From CAIPAT01 sp041665605 (GTDB taxonomy: Bacteria > Verrucomicrobiota > Lentisphaeria > Victivallales > Victivallaceae), in contig JBAYIO010000014.1 in NCBI GenBank assembly GCA_041665605.1, positions 1 to 64,000 on the forward strand: 64,000 nt of DNA, in the 5' to 3' direction. The notes under the pieces were generated by a model. It ran no database searches. It was not told the DNA's origin and saw only the letters and a list, made by a program, of their open reading frames with translations. Shown in pieces: positions 25,746 to 33,975 of the stretch. Each line of letters opens with the position of its first letter. Position 1 is the stretch's first letter. Made by a program: the position numbers and the translations under genes.

Positions 25746-28313
25746 CTATTTCTGTTCCGGGAGATGGCAGCCGGGGGCGATGCAGAGTATCTGGTCGGAT
25801 TTGAGCCAGCCGTCGGCTTCGCCGCAGCGCACCCTGGACCAATCCTGACGGGATTCAACAATCTTTACTTTGGTGCCGCTTTGCAGCTTCGCCTCCACCT
25901 GGCCGGAAGACTCCGACGGCAGAGAACGCAGCTTCGCGTTATCGGTCATAATTACCGCAATGTCCGGGTTGTAGTCATTCTGGTACTGGGTCGCCGCGGC
26001 AATAATTGAGAGCAGCGCCGCCAGTGAGACGATACCCAGCAGGATGGATAATTTATTAAATGACAGTGAACGCCTGAACGCCAGAATACCGCCGCCGGCG
26101 GCGCAGGCAATCGCCGCGATCAGCAGCCATTGGTCGGGACGCAGATTGTCGCGCATCGCCTTTATCAGCGAGGCCGGGTCTTTGATTTCGCCGGTCTGCG
26201 GCTGGAAAAGTTTTCTGCGAACATAGTTCAGATTTTCCACAATATCCGAATCGCACGGCGCAAGCAGTCTGGCACGTTCATAACATACCAGTGCGGCGGG
26301 ATAGTTCTGCATCTGGCAGTAACAATTGGCGAGGTTGTATAACAATGCCGGGTCCGGTTTTTCCGGAACAAGCCTTGAACGGTAATAGTCTGCCGCTCTG
26401 CTGAACTCGCCGCGGTCATAAGCGGTTAGCGCCTCGACATTGTTTAGAACCGGCCCCGGTTTCGGTTCCGCCGCTTTTTTCGAATCAGCCATCGCGCCGC
26501 CCGGCAGCAATGCCAGCAGCAGAATTACAGTAAAGCCTTTCACCGCCCTGCAGATGCGTTTCTTCAATTCATTCTTATCCATGTTGGAACCTCCGGGCAT
26601 ATAGCTTGCGGCGCCGGAACTGTGCAGGCATTCGGCAATTTCCCTGTCATCGACTTTTTCCGCCAGTTCGGTCGCGGTGGTTCCCGGCGGCAGCGCCAGC
26701 ATGTCATTCAGGAACGGCACTACTTCATTGTTAATCACCTCGTCAATATTATCCGGAGCACACTTTTTCAGCTCGTGCAGCACTCTGGAGCGGTCAGACT
26801 GGGCCGCCAGGCGGCGGCGCAGCATCGGGTCGCCGTCCAGTTTCATTCTGGAAGCATGACGCCATTCGCTGAACAGCCACAACAGCGGCCCGGCGCCCAG
26901 CAGCAGAATGTATGCCCACAGATAGTTGAGGTAAAGCGGAACTGCAATCCCGCCGGCGTCGGACTTCTTGAGGTAAAGAATGCCGGATTTTGCGGCCGGT
27001 TTATTCACTTTCGCTTCAGGTTCGGCGGAAAATTTGAAATCAGGGGATGAGTTCACTACCATCGGGGCGGCAGTTAAAGCCTGAGTTTCCGATGGGACTA
27101 CCGTGAATTTCTGTTCATATTTGAAAGTTTTGTATGCTTCATGCGAAGTCGAGAATATCGCCGTCTTTAAATCAATCTCAACCGGACCCGGTTTCAGCGG
27201 GATCATCACATACCTGATTTCAGCCTGCTGCCTTTCGCCGGCGGATGCTGCCGATTTATTGACCTCCGGCGGATAAATGCGGAATCCCGGGATATTCAGC
27301 TTGGGCGTCTGTAAATTTTCCAGAGAGCCGCTTCCGGAAATTTCCAGCTTGAAAGTAAACGGTTCGCCTGACTTTAACTCCTTGGCGCTGACCGAATAAC
27401 TTACCAGCCAACTGCCAATCAGGCCAAGACTCTCAACCTCTTCCGGCACCGGCGGCAGCGCTTTGATTTTCAGCTCCGGAAAATCAATGGTAACGGAATA
27501 AGGAACTTGACGATACGACTGGCCGCGCATAAGGTTAAAGAAATCATCATCGTCGGGGGTGCGCGACTGCCGGTCAGGTACGATAATTTCGCAATTCTGG
27601 GTGGCGGACGGCGTGATTGTTCCGGCGGCAATTGCTCTGAATGCCGTACGGAATTTATAAATTTGAAATCTCCGTCCGCCAATACCGTCACGCTCCCTGG
27701 TCGGCAGCTCAAACCGGTTGTTTTCCTTGTTTACGTTGCTGTAATCACGGAAAATCACTTTATCCATATTGAAATTCGGCCAACTGGTAAACTGATATTT
27801 GATATCTTCCGACGCGTAAATGTCCAGTTCAATCGGAATTTCTTCTCCGACATAAAATTCACGGCCTTCCGCCATGATGATGCCCTTGCCGTAAATCAAA
27901 TCTTTAAGCTTGCTATCGCCGCCGCCGTCAGCTTTGGAAACAACCTGATTCGCCCCTGAAAAAGCTTTTACGGTGACGCCGTTTGTCATCATCTCTTTTC
28001 CGCTGACTATGACTTTTAACGGCGGAATCTCCACCGTGCCTTCTTTCGTGACTTTGAACCAGTAGATATTGCGGCTCTCCGCAACTCCGTTAACAATGCT
28101 GCGCTGCATGGATGAGCCATTTTTAATCCACTCAACATTTTCAACGCGGGGTAAAGACACTGCTTTGGGGAAATCATTGGCCCTGGCAGCGATCACAAGC
28201 TGCACCCGCTGGCCGACAATCACATTGTCCGGCACCGCGATCGCCTGAACTTCCGCGCCATGCAGATTACATGCGGATAAACATATCAGGAGGAGATATA
28301 AAAATTTTTTCAT
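25746..28313 (-). CDS. BatD-BatE fusion: aerotolerance-type protein with TPR and SH3-like domains
   Basis: 855 residues from ATG 28313 (a TTG seven codons upstream is less likely). The signal peptide contains L-S-A-C, a possible lipobox. Residues ~20-450 are BatD-like beta domains (V-G-Q-R-V-Q-L, G-R-E-F-Y-V-G-E-E-I-P, then a transmembrane helix near residue 470). After residue 577 a new start-like segment M-D-K-N-E-L-K-K-R followed by a second signal peptide (L-L-L-A-L-L-P-G-G-A-M-A) leads into a BatE-like part: two or three TPR-like helices pairs (Y-D-R-G-E-F-S-R-A-A, Y-N-L-A-N-C-Y), two transmembrane helices and a C-terminal bacterial SH3 domain (K-L-R-S-L-P-S ... D-G-W-L-K). A GGAGG lies seven bases before the internal ATG at 26582, so BatE may also be made alone. 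Function in the Bat complex is periplasmic but not defined biochemically. Confidence 0.85.
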   Translation of the reverse strand: MKKFLYLLLICLSACNLHGAEVQAIAVPDNVIVGQRVQLVIAARANDFPKAVSLPRVENVEWIKNGSSMQRSIVNGVAESRNIYWFKVTKEGTVEIPPLKVIVSGKEMMTNGVTVKAFSGANQVVSKADGGGDSKLKDLIYGKGIIMAEGREFYVGEEIPIELDIYASEDIKYQFTSWPNFNMDKVIFRDYSNVNKENNRFELPTRERDGIGGRRFQIYKFRTAFRAIAAGTITPSATQNCEIIVPDRQSRTPDDDDFFNLMRGQSYRQVPYSVTIDFPELKIKALPPVPEEVESLGLIGSWLVSYSVSAKELKSGEPFTFKLEISGSGSLENLQTPKLNIPGFRIYPPEVNKSAASAGERQQAEIRYVMIPLKPGPVEIDLKTAIFSTSHEAYKTFKYEQKFTVVPSETQALTAAPMVVNSSPDFKFSAEPEAKVNKPAAKSGILYLKKSDAGGIAVPLYLNYLWAYILLLGAGPLLWLFSEWRHASRMKLDGDPMLRRRLAAQSDRSRVLHELKKCAPDNIDEVINNEVVPFLNDMLALPPGTTATELAEKVDDREIAECLHSSGAASYMPGGSNMDKNELKKRICRAVKGFTVILLLALLPGGAMADSKKAAEPKPGPVLNNVEALTAYDRGEFSRAADYYRSRLVPEKPDPALLYNLANCYCQMQNYPAALVCYERARLLAPCDSDIVENLNYVRRKLFQPQTGEIKDPASLIKAMRDNLRPDQWLLIAAIACAAGGGILAFRRSLSFNKLSILLGIVSLAALLSIIAAATQYQNDYNPDIAVIMTDNAKLRSLPSESSGQVEAKLQSGTKVKIVESRQDWSRVRCGEADGWLKSDQILCIAPGCHLPEQK
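26580..26594 (-). promoter_or_regulatory. internal Shine-Dalgarno and ATG inside the BatD-BatE fusion
   Basis: On the minus strand GGAGG occupies 26594-26590 and an in-frame ATG begins at 26582, seven bases later. The ATG starts a segment with a normal n-region, hydrophobic core and A-M-A cleavage site. Together they form a complete initiation region for a separate 278-residue BatE product even though no stop codon separates it from the upstream BatD part. Confidence 0.6.
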
Positions 28314-28359
28314 GATTCCAAACTCTCTTTTCAAAACATTTCCCGGAATGGCGAGCCCA

Positions 28360-30891
28360 TTACCAGTCTTTTTCCACTTTGATCTGACCGTACATTTTCT
28401 GCTGCTGTTCTTTTAACGCATCACGCAGATTTTTTTCTTTTCCGGCCATTACTTCGAGCAGGGCTTTGGCCTGCTGCGGGTCAATTTCCTTTTCCTGCTG
28501 TGCGGCTTTAGCCTGAGCGGACTGATCATTCAGTTTACGGTCCTGCTGATTCTGCTTGTCCTGATCTTTTTTGTCCTGCTGATCTTTCTTGTCTTTTTGA
28601 TCTTTCTGGTCCTTCTTGTCCTTGTCGCTGCCGCCATTTTTATTCTTATCATTTTTATCGTTCTTATTATTGTCATCGGCTCCGAGATATTTCAAGGCCT
28701 CTTTCATGTGTTTATCAGCTTTTTCCGGCTTGGATTCCTTCTTGGCCTCCTCAGCTTTATCCAACTCTTTGCGGGCGGCTTCGGCGTTCTGCTCAATCTT
28801 CTTCTGTTCGAGCTTTTGGGCCTGGTCTTTTAATTCATCCACCGATTTCTGGGCGTCTTTCATTGCCTGGTCAGCATTCTGCTTTTGATCTTTTCCCGAT
28901 TGCTTATTCTGCTGATCTTGCTTCTGCTGATTATCCTGTTTGTTCTGATCCTGTTTGTTCTGATCCTGTTTGTTCTGATCCTGTTTATTCTGATCCTGTT
29001 TATTCTGATCCTGTTTATTCTGATTCTGTTTATTCTGATCCTGTTTATTCTGATCCTGCTTGTTCTGATCCTGCTTGTTCTGATCCTGCTGGTCTTTATT
29101 CTGCTTCTGATCTTTCTGCTGTTTGTCCTGTTTCTGCTGCTGCTGTTGCTTTCTGGCTTCTTCAGTCTTTTTACGCGCTTCTTCCTGCTTCTTTTTAAGC
29201 TCTTCAATCTTTTTGCGCAATTCAGCAATCATATCGCGGTCAAATAAAAGTTTCTGCTGGTCAATGGCGACTTCAGCGCGATTCTGTTCCAGTTGAATAT
29301 TGCCGGCTTCGGGTGCTTTCTGCTCTTCCGCGATTTTTTTAACTTCCGGCGTTTTGGGATCACCGGCGGCTTTTGCGGCATCCGGTTGAGCAGTTTTGAT
29401 GCTCATGGATTTTACATACATCTCTTCCGCCTTATCAAGAATCTTTTCTGCTCCGGAAAGTTTTTCCAGCGCGCCGTCCAGATTTTGTCCTTTTACCTGC
29501 TCGACACTCTGCGTCATTTCCTGGCGGGCTTTATTATGTTCGATTACTCCGAGATTCTGGTAGGCCCGCGCCCGTACTGCCGGATTTTTTTCCGCCAGAT
29601 TAATCGCCTGTTCGTACAGTTTGGCGGCACTTTCATCTTTCTTCAACTGTAAGTCGTGACCTTCATTGTAAGTTTTTACCGGATCGGGCAATGCGGCAGG
29701 CTTGTCTTTTGCCGCCTTCTTCTCCTGATCCGTTGCCGTTCCGTCTGTAGCGGTATCGGACGGCAGTGTCACCGCCGGTTGCGGTGCCGGGGTAGTATTA
29801 TCTTCATCCGCGGCTTTTGCGCCGGAGGCCGCAACTAATAATCCAGGCAGCAAAAACAGCAGCAAGGCCTTGCGGGAACGAACTGCGGTATTTTCGCGTT
29901 CGGAAAGAATGAACCAGGTCAGCAGCAGCGCCAGAGCGACGGCCAGCGGATAGTAGAATCTTTCAATCGGTTTGGTCCGGATGCCTTTATCCAGTTCTTT
30001 CGGCACCAAATCCTTGATCCGCTGGCGTATCTGATCAAGCCCGGGGTCGGTAACGGTACTGCGGACATAAATGCCGCCGGTTTCTTTGGCCAGCTTGACC
30101 AACTGCTGTTCATTAAGTTTAGTTTTGACCAGATTGCCGGACGCGTCACGCATGAATGCCGGAGTTTCTCCCGGACCGCGTTTCAACGGAATAACCGCCG
30201 GATTGGCCGGGTCACCCAGCCCTACAATAAACAATGGTATTTTCTGGTTCTTAAGCGAATCCAGGACACGGGAACTGTCACCCGAAAGTTCGTCGCCGTC
30301 AGTAATCAGGACGATCGCCCGGTTGGTGCTTTCCGCGGCGTCGAACGCCTTGCCCGCTGTTTCCAGAGCCAGTTGCAGGTTGGTGCCGCCCAGCGGGATG
30401 GTCGAGGTGCTCAATTCGTCAACATATTGAATGAAGCTGGTTTTGTCGGTAGTCATCGGGCATTCCAGAAAAGCGTTTCCGGCAAATGCCACCAGGCCGA
30501 AACGGTCGCCGTTGGAATCGTTGACCAGTTGCCGCAGCAGCCACTTGGCATGTTCAAGCCTGGACGGCTGAATATCTTCGGACAGCATGCTTTTAGAAAC
30601 GTCAAAAAGCACCATTACGTCCCGGCCTCGTGCATCGTAAGGTACCAGTTGTGAACCCCAATACGGCCTGGCTGCCGCAAGCATCAGCAGTAAAATACCG
30701 GCCATGAACAGCCATAGACGCAGTGATCTGCGGGCAGGGGAGATTAAAACATGCTCCGGGTCATTCCACCTGACGCCGAGCAATGATTTGAGGATTTGCG
30801 AACGTCTTACCCGGGCGCGCCAGATTAAAAGTAAAACGGCCAGCACAACTGCCGGGATGAACCATAATATCAGACTATTCAAAAAGTTCAT
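28360..30891 (-). CDS. VWA-TPR membrane protein (BatB/BatC-type fusion) with Q/K/D-rich repeat tail
   Basis: 843 residues from ATG 30891 (AAGGTGG just upstream; a GTG two codons earlier is also open). Two N-terminal transmembrane helices precede a von Willebrand A domain (~90-280) with an intact MIDAS, D-V-S-K-S near residue 98, G-G-T-N and T-D-G-D-E. A third transmembrane helix (~315) and a second signal-like hydrophobic stretch (~345-362, ending G-A-K-A) lead into TPR-like repeats (Y-E-Q-A-I-N-L-A-E, A-R-A-Y-Q-N-L-G-V-I). The last ~280 residues are Gln/Lys/Asp/Asn-rich and include ten tandem pentapeptides of type D-Q-N-K-Q. This corresponds to BatB fused to BatC. It lies 46 bases upstream of the BatD-BatE gene; no MoxR ATPase, DUF58 or separate BatA gene is adjacent. 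Confidence 0.82.
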   Translation of the reverse strand: MNFLNSLILWFIPAVVLAVLLLIWRARVRRSQILKSLLGVRWNDPEHVLISPARRSLRLWLFMAGILLLMLAAARPYWGSQLVPYDARGRDVMVLFDVSKSMLSEDIQPSRLEHAKWLLRQLVNDSNGDRFGLVAFAGNAFLECPMTTDKTSFIQYVDELSTSTIPLGGTNLQLALETAGKAFDAAESTNRAIVLITDGDELSGDSSRVLDSLKNQKIPLFIVGLGDPANPAVIPLKRGPGETPAFMRDASGNLVKTKLNEQQLVKLAKETGGIYVRSTVTDPGLDQIRQRIKDLVPKELDKGIRTKPIERFYYPLAVALALLLTWFILSERENTAVRSRKALLLFLLPGLLVAASGAKAADEDNTTPAPQPAVTLPSDTATDGTATDQEKKAAKDKPAALPDPVKTYNEGHDLQLKKDESAAKLYEQAINLAEKNPAVRARAYQNLGVIEHNKARQEMTQSVEQVKGQNLDGALEKLSGAEKILDKAEEMYVKSMSIKTAQPDAAKAAGDPKTPEVKKIAEEQKAPEAGNIQLEQNRAEVAIDQQKLLFDRDMIAELRKKIEELKKKQEEARKKTEEARKQQQQQKQDKQQKDQKQNKDQQDQNKQDQNKQDQNKQDQNKQNQNKQDQNKQDQNKQDQNKQDQNKQDQNKQDNQQKQDQQNKQSGKDQKQNADQAMKDAQKSVDELKDQAQKLEQKKIEQNAEAARKELDKAEEAKKESKPEKADKHMKEALKYLGADDNNKNDKNDKNKNGGSDKDKKDQKDQKDKKDQQDKKDQDKQNQQDRKLNDQSAQAKAAQQEKEIDPQQAKALLEVMAGKEKNLRDALKEQQQKMYGQIKVEKDW
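28936..29085 (-). repeat. 15-bp in-frame minisatellite, ten copies, coding for D-Q-N-K-Q
   Basis: Ten adjacent 15-base units, on the plus strand CTGTTTGTTCTGATC with a few substitutions (G/A at position 7, one T for the final C, C for T at position 4 in the last two). Each adds five residues to the VWA-TPR protein, around residues 603-652. Because the unit is a multiple of three, copy-number changes stay in frame and alter only linker length. Confidence 0.95.
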
Positions 30892-30956
30892 AACCACCTT
30901 CCATGCCCGCTGTAATCAGGCTGTTCCTGAGTTGAATCTGCAATTCTCAATTTGCC

Positions 30957-30979
30957 GCCGGCAGTTTCAGGCTGCCGGC
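30957..30979. terminator. GC-rich hairpin between der and the Bat locus
   Basis: A perfect eight-base inverted repeat, GCCGGCAG at 30957-30964 and CTGCCGGC at 30972-30979, with a seven-base loop. It lies downstream of der on the minus strand and 66 bases before the Bat start. There is no run of U after the stem, so it is either a U-less terminator, an attenuator or an mRNA-stabilising structure. Confidence 0.35.
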
Positions 30980-31036
30980 AATCGATGTGATTTCATCAGG
31001 AAAAGACAAGCGGAATACCGTTATGGTTCAATGCTT

Positions 31037-32680
31037 TTAGGTTTTTTTTCGTTTTTTTTCCGGGCCGCCGCCTGATTTGCTTCCGGCTTTTTTCCCTGGT
31101 TTTGCTGCCGACTTCCGGAGTTTGTCAGTCGAACGCGGAGCTCTGCCTGGTTGTTTGCCTGGTTTCTTGCCCGGTTTTTTGTCAGTTTTCTTCTCCGGCT
31201 TCCCGAGAGTTTTCTTTTCATTTCTTTTGTCGATTTTGCCGGCTGGTTTCCGGAATTTGTCGGTTGTCCGCTCTGTGCGGATGCTTTCGACTTTTTTGGG
31301 TCTGGCGCGCAGTTCCACCACAATCGGCAGTCCGGTAAAGTCGAATGCCTGGCGCAGGCAGTTTTTCAGGAATATCAGATAATTGTCGGCACAATAGACC
31401 GGCTGATTGACAAACAACAGAAACTTCGGCGGCTCGCTGCCGATCATTGAACAGTAATAAAGTTTAAGCGGCGCCACTCCCACCACGGGCGGCGAATTAC
31501 GGGCAAATGCATCCAGCAGCACTTTATTGACCAGCGAGGTCGGGATTTTTACTTCCATCTGAGCCATGACTTCGGCGATCTGGTCCAGCAGCGCATTCAT
31601 ATTGTATTTGCGCAGCACGCTGGTGAATACCACCGGCGCATAATTCAGGTGCGGCAGCGTATAGCGGATCTCCTCGATCAACTGTTTCTGCTTGACATCT
31701 TCATCCTCATCCTTGCACAGGTCGAATTTGTTGGCGACGATGATGCAGCCTTTGCCGGATTCAACGATAGATGCTGCGATTTTCCGGTCTTGCGAAGTGA
31801 CGCCGTCTTTGCTGGTTTCCACCAGAAACAGCACCAGTTGAGCGCGTTTGAGCGCCTCCTCCGTGCGCATCATGCTGAACAGTTCGACTACATTGTCAAT
31901 TTTGGATCTTTTGCGCAGGCCTGCGGTATCAATCAGGGCGGCGGGCAGCATCTCGCCTTTGTATTTGATCTCGAAATCAATATCGATTGAATCGCGGGTC
32001 GTGCCGGCGATATCGCTGACCATGACGCGCTCTTCGCCCAGCATCCAGTTGACCATTGAGGATTTACCGACATTCGGACGCCCGACAACCGCTATGCGGA
32101 ACGGTTCGGCTTTGGTGGTAACGTCTTCCTCCACGTCTTCAAAATCTTCCAGCGCGATGTCCAGCAGCCTGGCAACGCCTTTGCGATGCAGACAGGAGAC
32201 CGGATAAATTTTATCAAAGCCCAGTTCCGAGAAAAGCATTGATTCAGCGTCAAGTGTCGGATTGTCACATTTATTGGCCGCCAGCAGCACTTTTTTGCCG
32301 ATGCCGCGCAAGCGGTCGGTGACTTCGCGGTCCAGCGGCACGATTCCGTCCTGTACGTTGCATACGAAAATCAGTACATCAGCGCCTTCAATCGCGGCTT
32401 CGACCTGTTCCCGGATTCCGGCATCCCAGATATCGGCCATCTTCTTGGCCCCGGTGATATTGCCCAGGCCGCCGGTATCAATCAACTGAAAATGCTTGCC
32501 GTGCCATGATGCGGGGGCCACGACGCGGTCGCGGGTTACTCCGGGCTGTTCGTGAACAATGGACACCCGGCGTCCGACAATCGCGTTGAACAGCGATGAT
32601 TTGCCGACGTTGGGGCGTCCGACGATGGCCACGACCGGTATCCGTTTTTCCTGCTTTTCAGTTGTTTCATTTTCAGTCAT
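31037..32680 (-). CDS. der: ribosome-assembly GTPase Der (EngA)
   Basis: 547 residues with AGGAG before the ATG. Two tandem GTPase domains are complete: first domain G1 G-R-P-N-V-G-K-S-S, G3 D-T-G-G, G4 N-K-C-D; second domain G1 G-R-P-N-V-G-K-S-S, G3 D-T-A-G, G4 N-K-F-D. A KH-like domain follows (P-P-V-V-G-V-A-P-L-K-L-Y-Y and F-D-F-T-G-L-P-I-V-V-E-L-R). Der acts in maturation of the 50S subunit. The last ~85 residues are an unusual Lys/Pro/Gly/Arg-rich basic tail absent from standard Der (~450-490 residues), plausibly an rRNA-binding extension. Confidence 0.96.
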   Translation of the reverse strand: MTENETTEKQEKRIPVVAIVGRPNVGKSSLFNAIVGRRVSIVHEQPGVTRDRVVAPASWHGKHFQLIDTGGLGNITGAKKMADIWDAGIREQVEAAIEGADVLIFVCNVQDGIVPLDREVTDRLRGIGKKVLLAANKCDNPTLDAESMLFSELGFDKIYPVSCLHRKGVARLLDIALEDFEDVEEDVTTKAEPFRIAVVGRPNVGKSSMVNWMLGEERVMVSDIAGTTRDSIDIDFEIKYKGEMLPAALIDTAGLRKRSKIDNVVELFSMMRTEEALKRAQLVLFLVETSKDGVTSQDRKIAASIVESGKGCIIVANKFDLCKDEDEDVKQKQLIEEIRYTLPHLNYAPVVFTSVLRKYNMNALLDQIAEVMAQMEVKIPTSLVNKVLLDAFARNSPPVVGVAPLKLYYCSMIGSEPPKFLLFVNQPVYCADNYLIFLKNCLRQAFDFTGLPIVVELRARPKKVESIRTERTTDKFRKPAGKIDKRNEKKTLGKPEKKTDKKPGKKPGKQPGRAPRSTDKLRKSAAKPGKKAGSKSGGGPEKKRKKT

Positions 32681-32721
32681 TATCGTATCTCCTGAAGGAT
32701 GTTTCTGTCTATAATGTTATG

Positions 32722-32762
32722 TCCCGCCATGTTGCAGCAAATGATTATCCACTTTGGCGGGA
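32722..32762. other. inverted repeat upstream of der
   Basis: TCCCGCCA at 32722-32729 is complementary to TGGCGGGA at 32755-32762, with 25 bases between. It lies between the dehydrogenase gene (ends 32852) and the der start (32680), both on the minus strand. It could end the upstream transcript or form an attenuator in the der leader. No U-run follows on either strand. Confidence 0.4.
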
Positions 32763-32851
32763 TACAAAAATACATCAGAAGTGCTTGAATTTAAAGGTCT
32801 GAAACGAAAAATCCCTGTTAATAGTCAGCTAAACGGCAACTTCACGTCTGT

Positions 32852-33847
32852 TCATTCGCTGAAATACGAGACTGGCGGGATGTCGGTCATGGTTTGCAGG
32901 CCCGGCGGACAGTTCATGATCTGGCGCACCGCGTTGATGACGATGGCGCAGGTGGCGATATCGCCGTTGACCCCGCCCTCGATCTTTGAATCAATGTTGG
33001 GAATGCCGGAAATTTCCACACGGTCGCAGGGATCGGGTTCGCCGATCGCGGCCCGGAAGAGCATGGTGATTTTTTCCTCGCCGCCCACCATGCCGCGGCC
33101 GATCTGCTGAACCCCGGCGGCAAAACCCGGTTTAATGGTGATATCGGCAGTTTTAATCTCTTTTTCCGCGACAATCGGTGATAGTTCGTCTTCGGTGCTT
33201 TCGAGTTTCCAGCCCATTCTGGCGGCAACCATATACATGGACTCCGTAAGACCGACATGGCGCAGCGTTCCGGCCTGGCGTTTCTTCTCGAATTCCTCCA
33301 GCGACAGTCCGGCGCCGATCTTCTGCTGGAAAGGAACGCGGCGGAATTCCGCGTTCTGAATCCGGGACACTTTAATTCTATCCACCCGCTGTGATACCGC
33401 GGTCAGCGCCACCGGCAGCAGATCCATCAGGAAACCGGGATTGACACCGGTTCCCAGTACCGCGACATTCGCATTTTTAGCGGCGCAGTCGATGCGTCCG
33501 GCGATTCTCGGAGAAATACGCCAGGGGCAGGACAGCTCTTCGCAGGTGGAAATCACCGGCACACCCAGGGCGACAATATCTTCAATCTGCGGCGCAATCC
33601 GGCGCATATCCGAAACTGTACTCAGTATTACTACGTCAAAGTCTTTGCGGTTCAGTTCCTTGATGGATGCGGCTATTTTGATGCCGTTAGGTTTTCCGCC
33701 GCAGACCACGCCGAGGTCTTGTCCGGTCAGGCGCGGATCGCAATCAACCGCGCGCGTCACTTTGACGCCTTTGCGTTCATTGATCAGGTTGACTATCTTG
33801 ATGCCCAGCGGCCCAAGCCCCATTTGTGCAATTCTTATAGTATGCAT
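32852..33847 (-). CDS. DapB-fold NAD(P)-dependent dehydrogenase-like protein
   Basis: 331 residues from ATG 33847, chosen because AGAGGAA precedes it and the Rossmann motif then sits at the N-terminus (I-A-Q-M-G-L-G-P-L-G-I-K-I). Further in-frame codons upstream overlap a hairpin region and give no conserved sequence. The fold matches the dihydrodipicolinate reductase N-terminal domain as used in 2,4-diaminopentanoate dehydrogenase-like enzymes: V-I-L-S-T-V-S-D, V-I-S-T-C-E-E-L, G-T-G-V-N-P-G-F. It probably oxidises an amino acid or amino-acid-like substrate, but the sequence does not show which. It follows nrdJ on the same strand after a structured 128-base gap. Confidence 0.75.
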   Translation of the reverse strand: MHTIRIAQMGLGPLGIKIVNLINERKGVKVTRAVDCDPRLTGQDLGVVCGGKPNGIKIAASIKELNRKDFDVVILSTVSDMRRIAPQIEDIVALGVPVISTCEELSCPWRISPRIAGRIDCAAKNANVAVLGTGVNPGFLMDLLPVALTAVSQRVDRIKVSRIQNAEFRRVPFQQKIGAGLSLEEFEKKRQAGTLRHVGLTESMYMVAARMGWKLESTEDELSPIVAEKEIKTADITIKPGFAAGVQQIGRGMVGGEEKITMLFRAAIGEPDPCDRVEISGIPNIDSKIEGGVNGDIATCAIVINAVRQIMNCPPGLQTMTDIPPVSYFSE

Positions 33848-33911
33848 AATTTTAAATTCCTCTTTTTCATTAATATGCCACATCCCTGCAAAAATGAAAG
33901 AGAGGAAGCGT

Positions 33912-33961
33912 AATTTGCGCCGCCGCGGAATTTGCCGCATCCAGATGCGGAGGCGCAAATT
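33912..33961. other. two-stem inverted-repeat structure between nrdJ and the dehydrogenase
   Basis: Outer arms AATTTGCGCC at 33912-33921 and GGCGCAAATT at 33952-33961 are perfectly complementary. Nested inside are CCGCATC at 33935-33941 and GATGCGG at 33944-33950. The element follows the nrdJ stop by 15 bases on the minus strand. There is no uridine tract directly after it, so it may be a rho-assisted terminator, a stabilising 3' structure or a processing site. Confidence 0.55.
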
Positions 33962-33975
33962 CTGCATTTATTCCA

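Noticed and set aside
28863..29247. Plus-strand frames of Leu/Ile/Phe-rich or Ser/Asp/Pro-rich repeats opposite the Bat gene
   Set aside because: They are the complement of the 15-bp repeat in the VWA-TPR gene and lack start signals.
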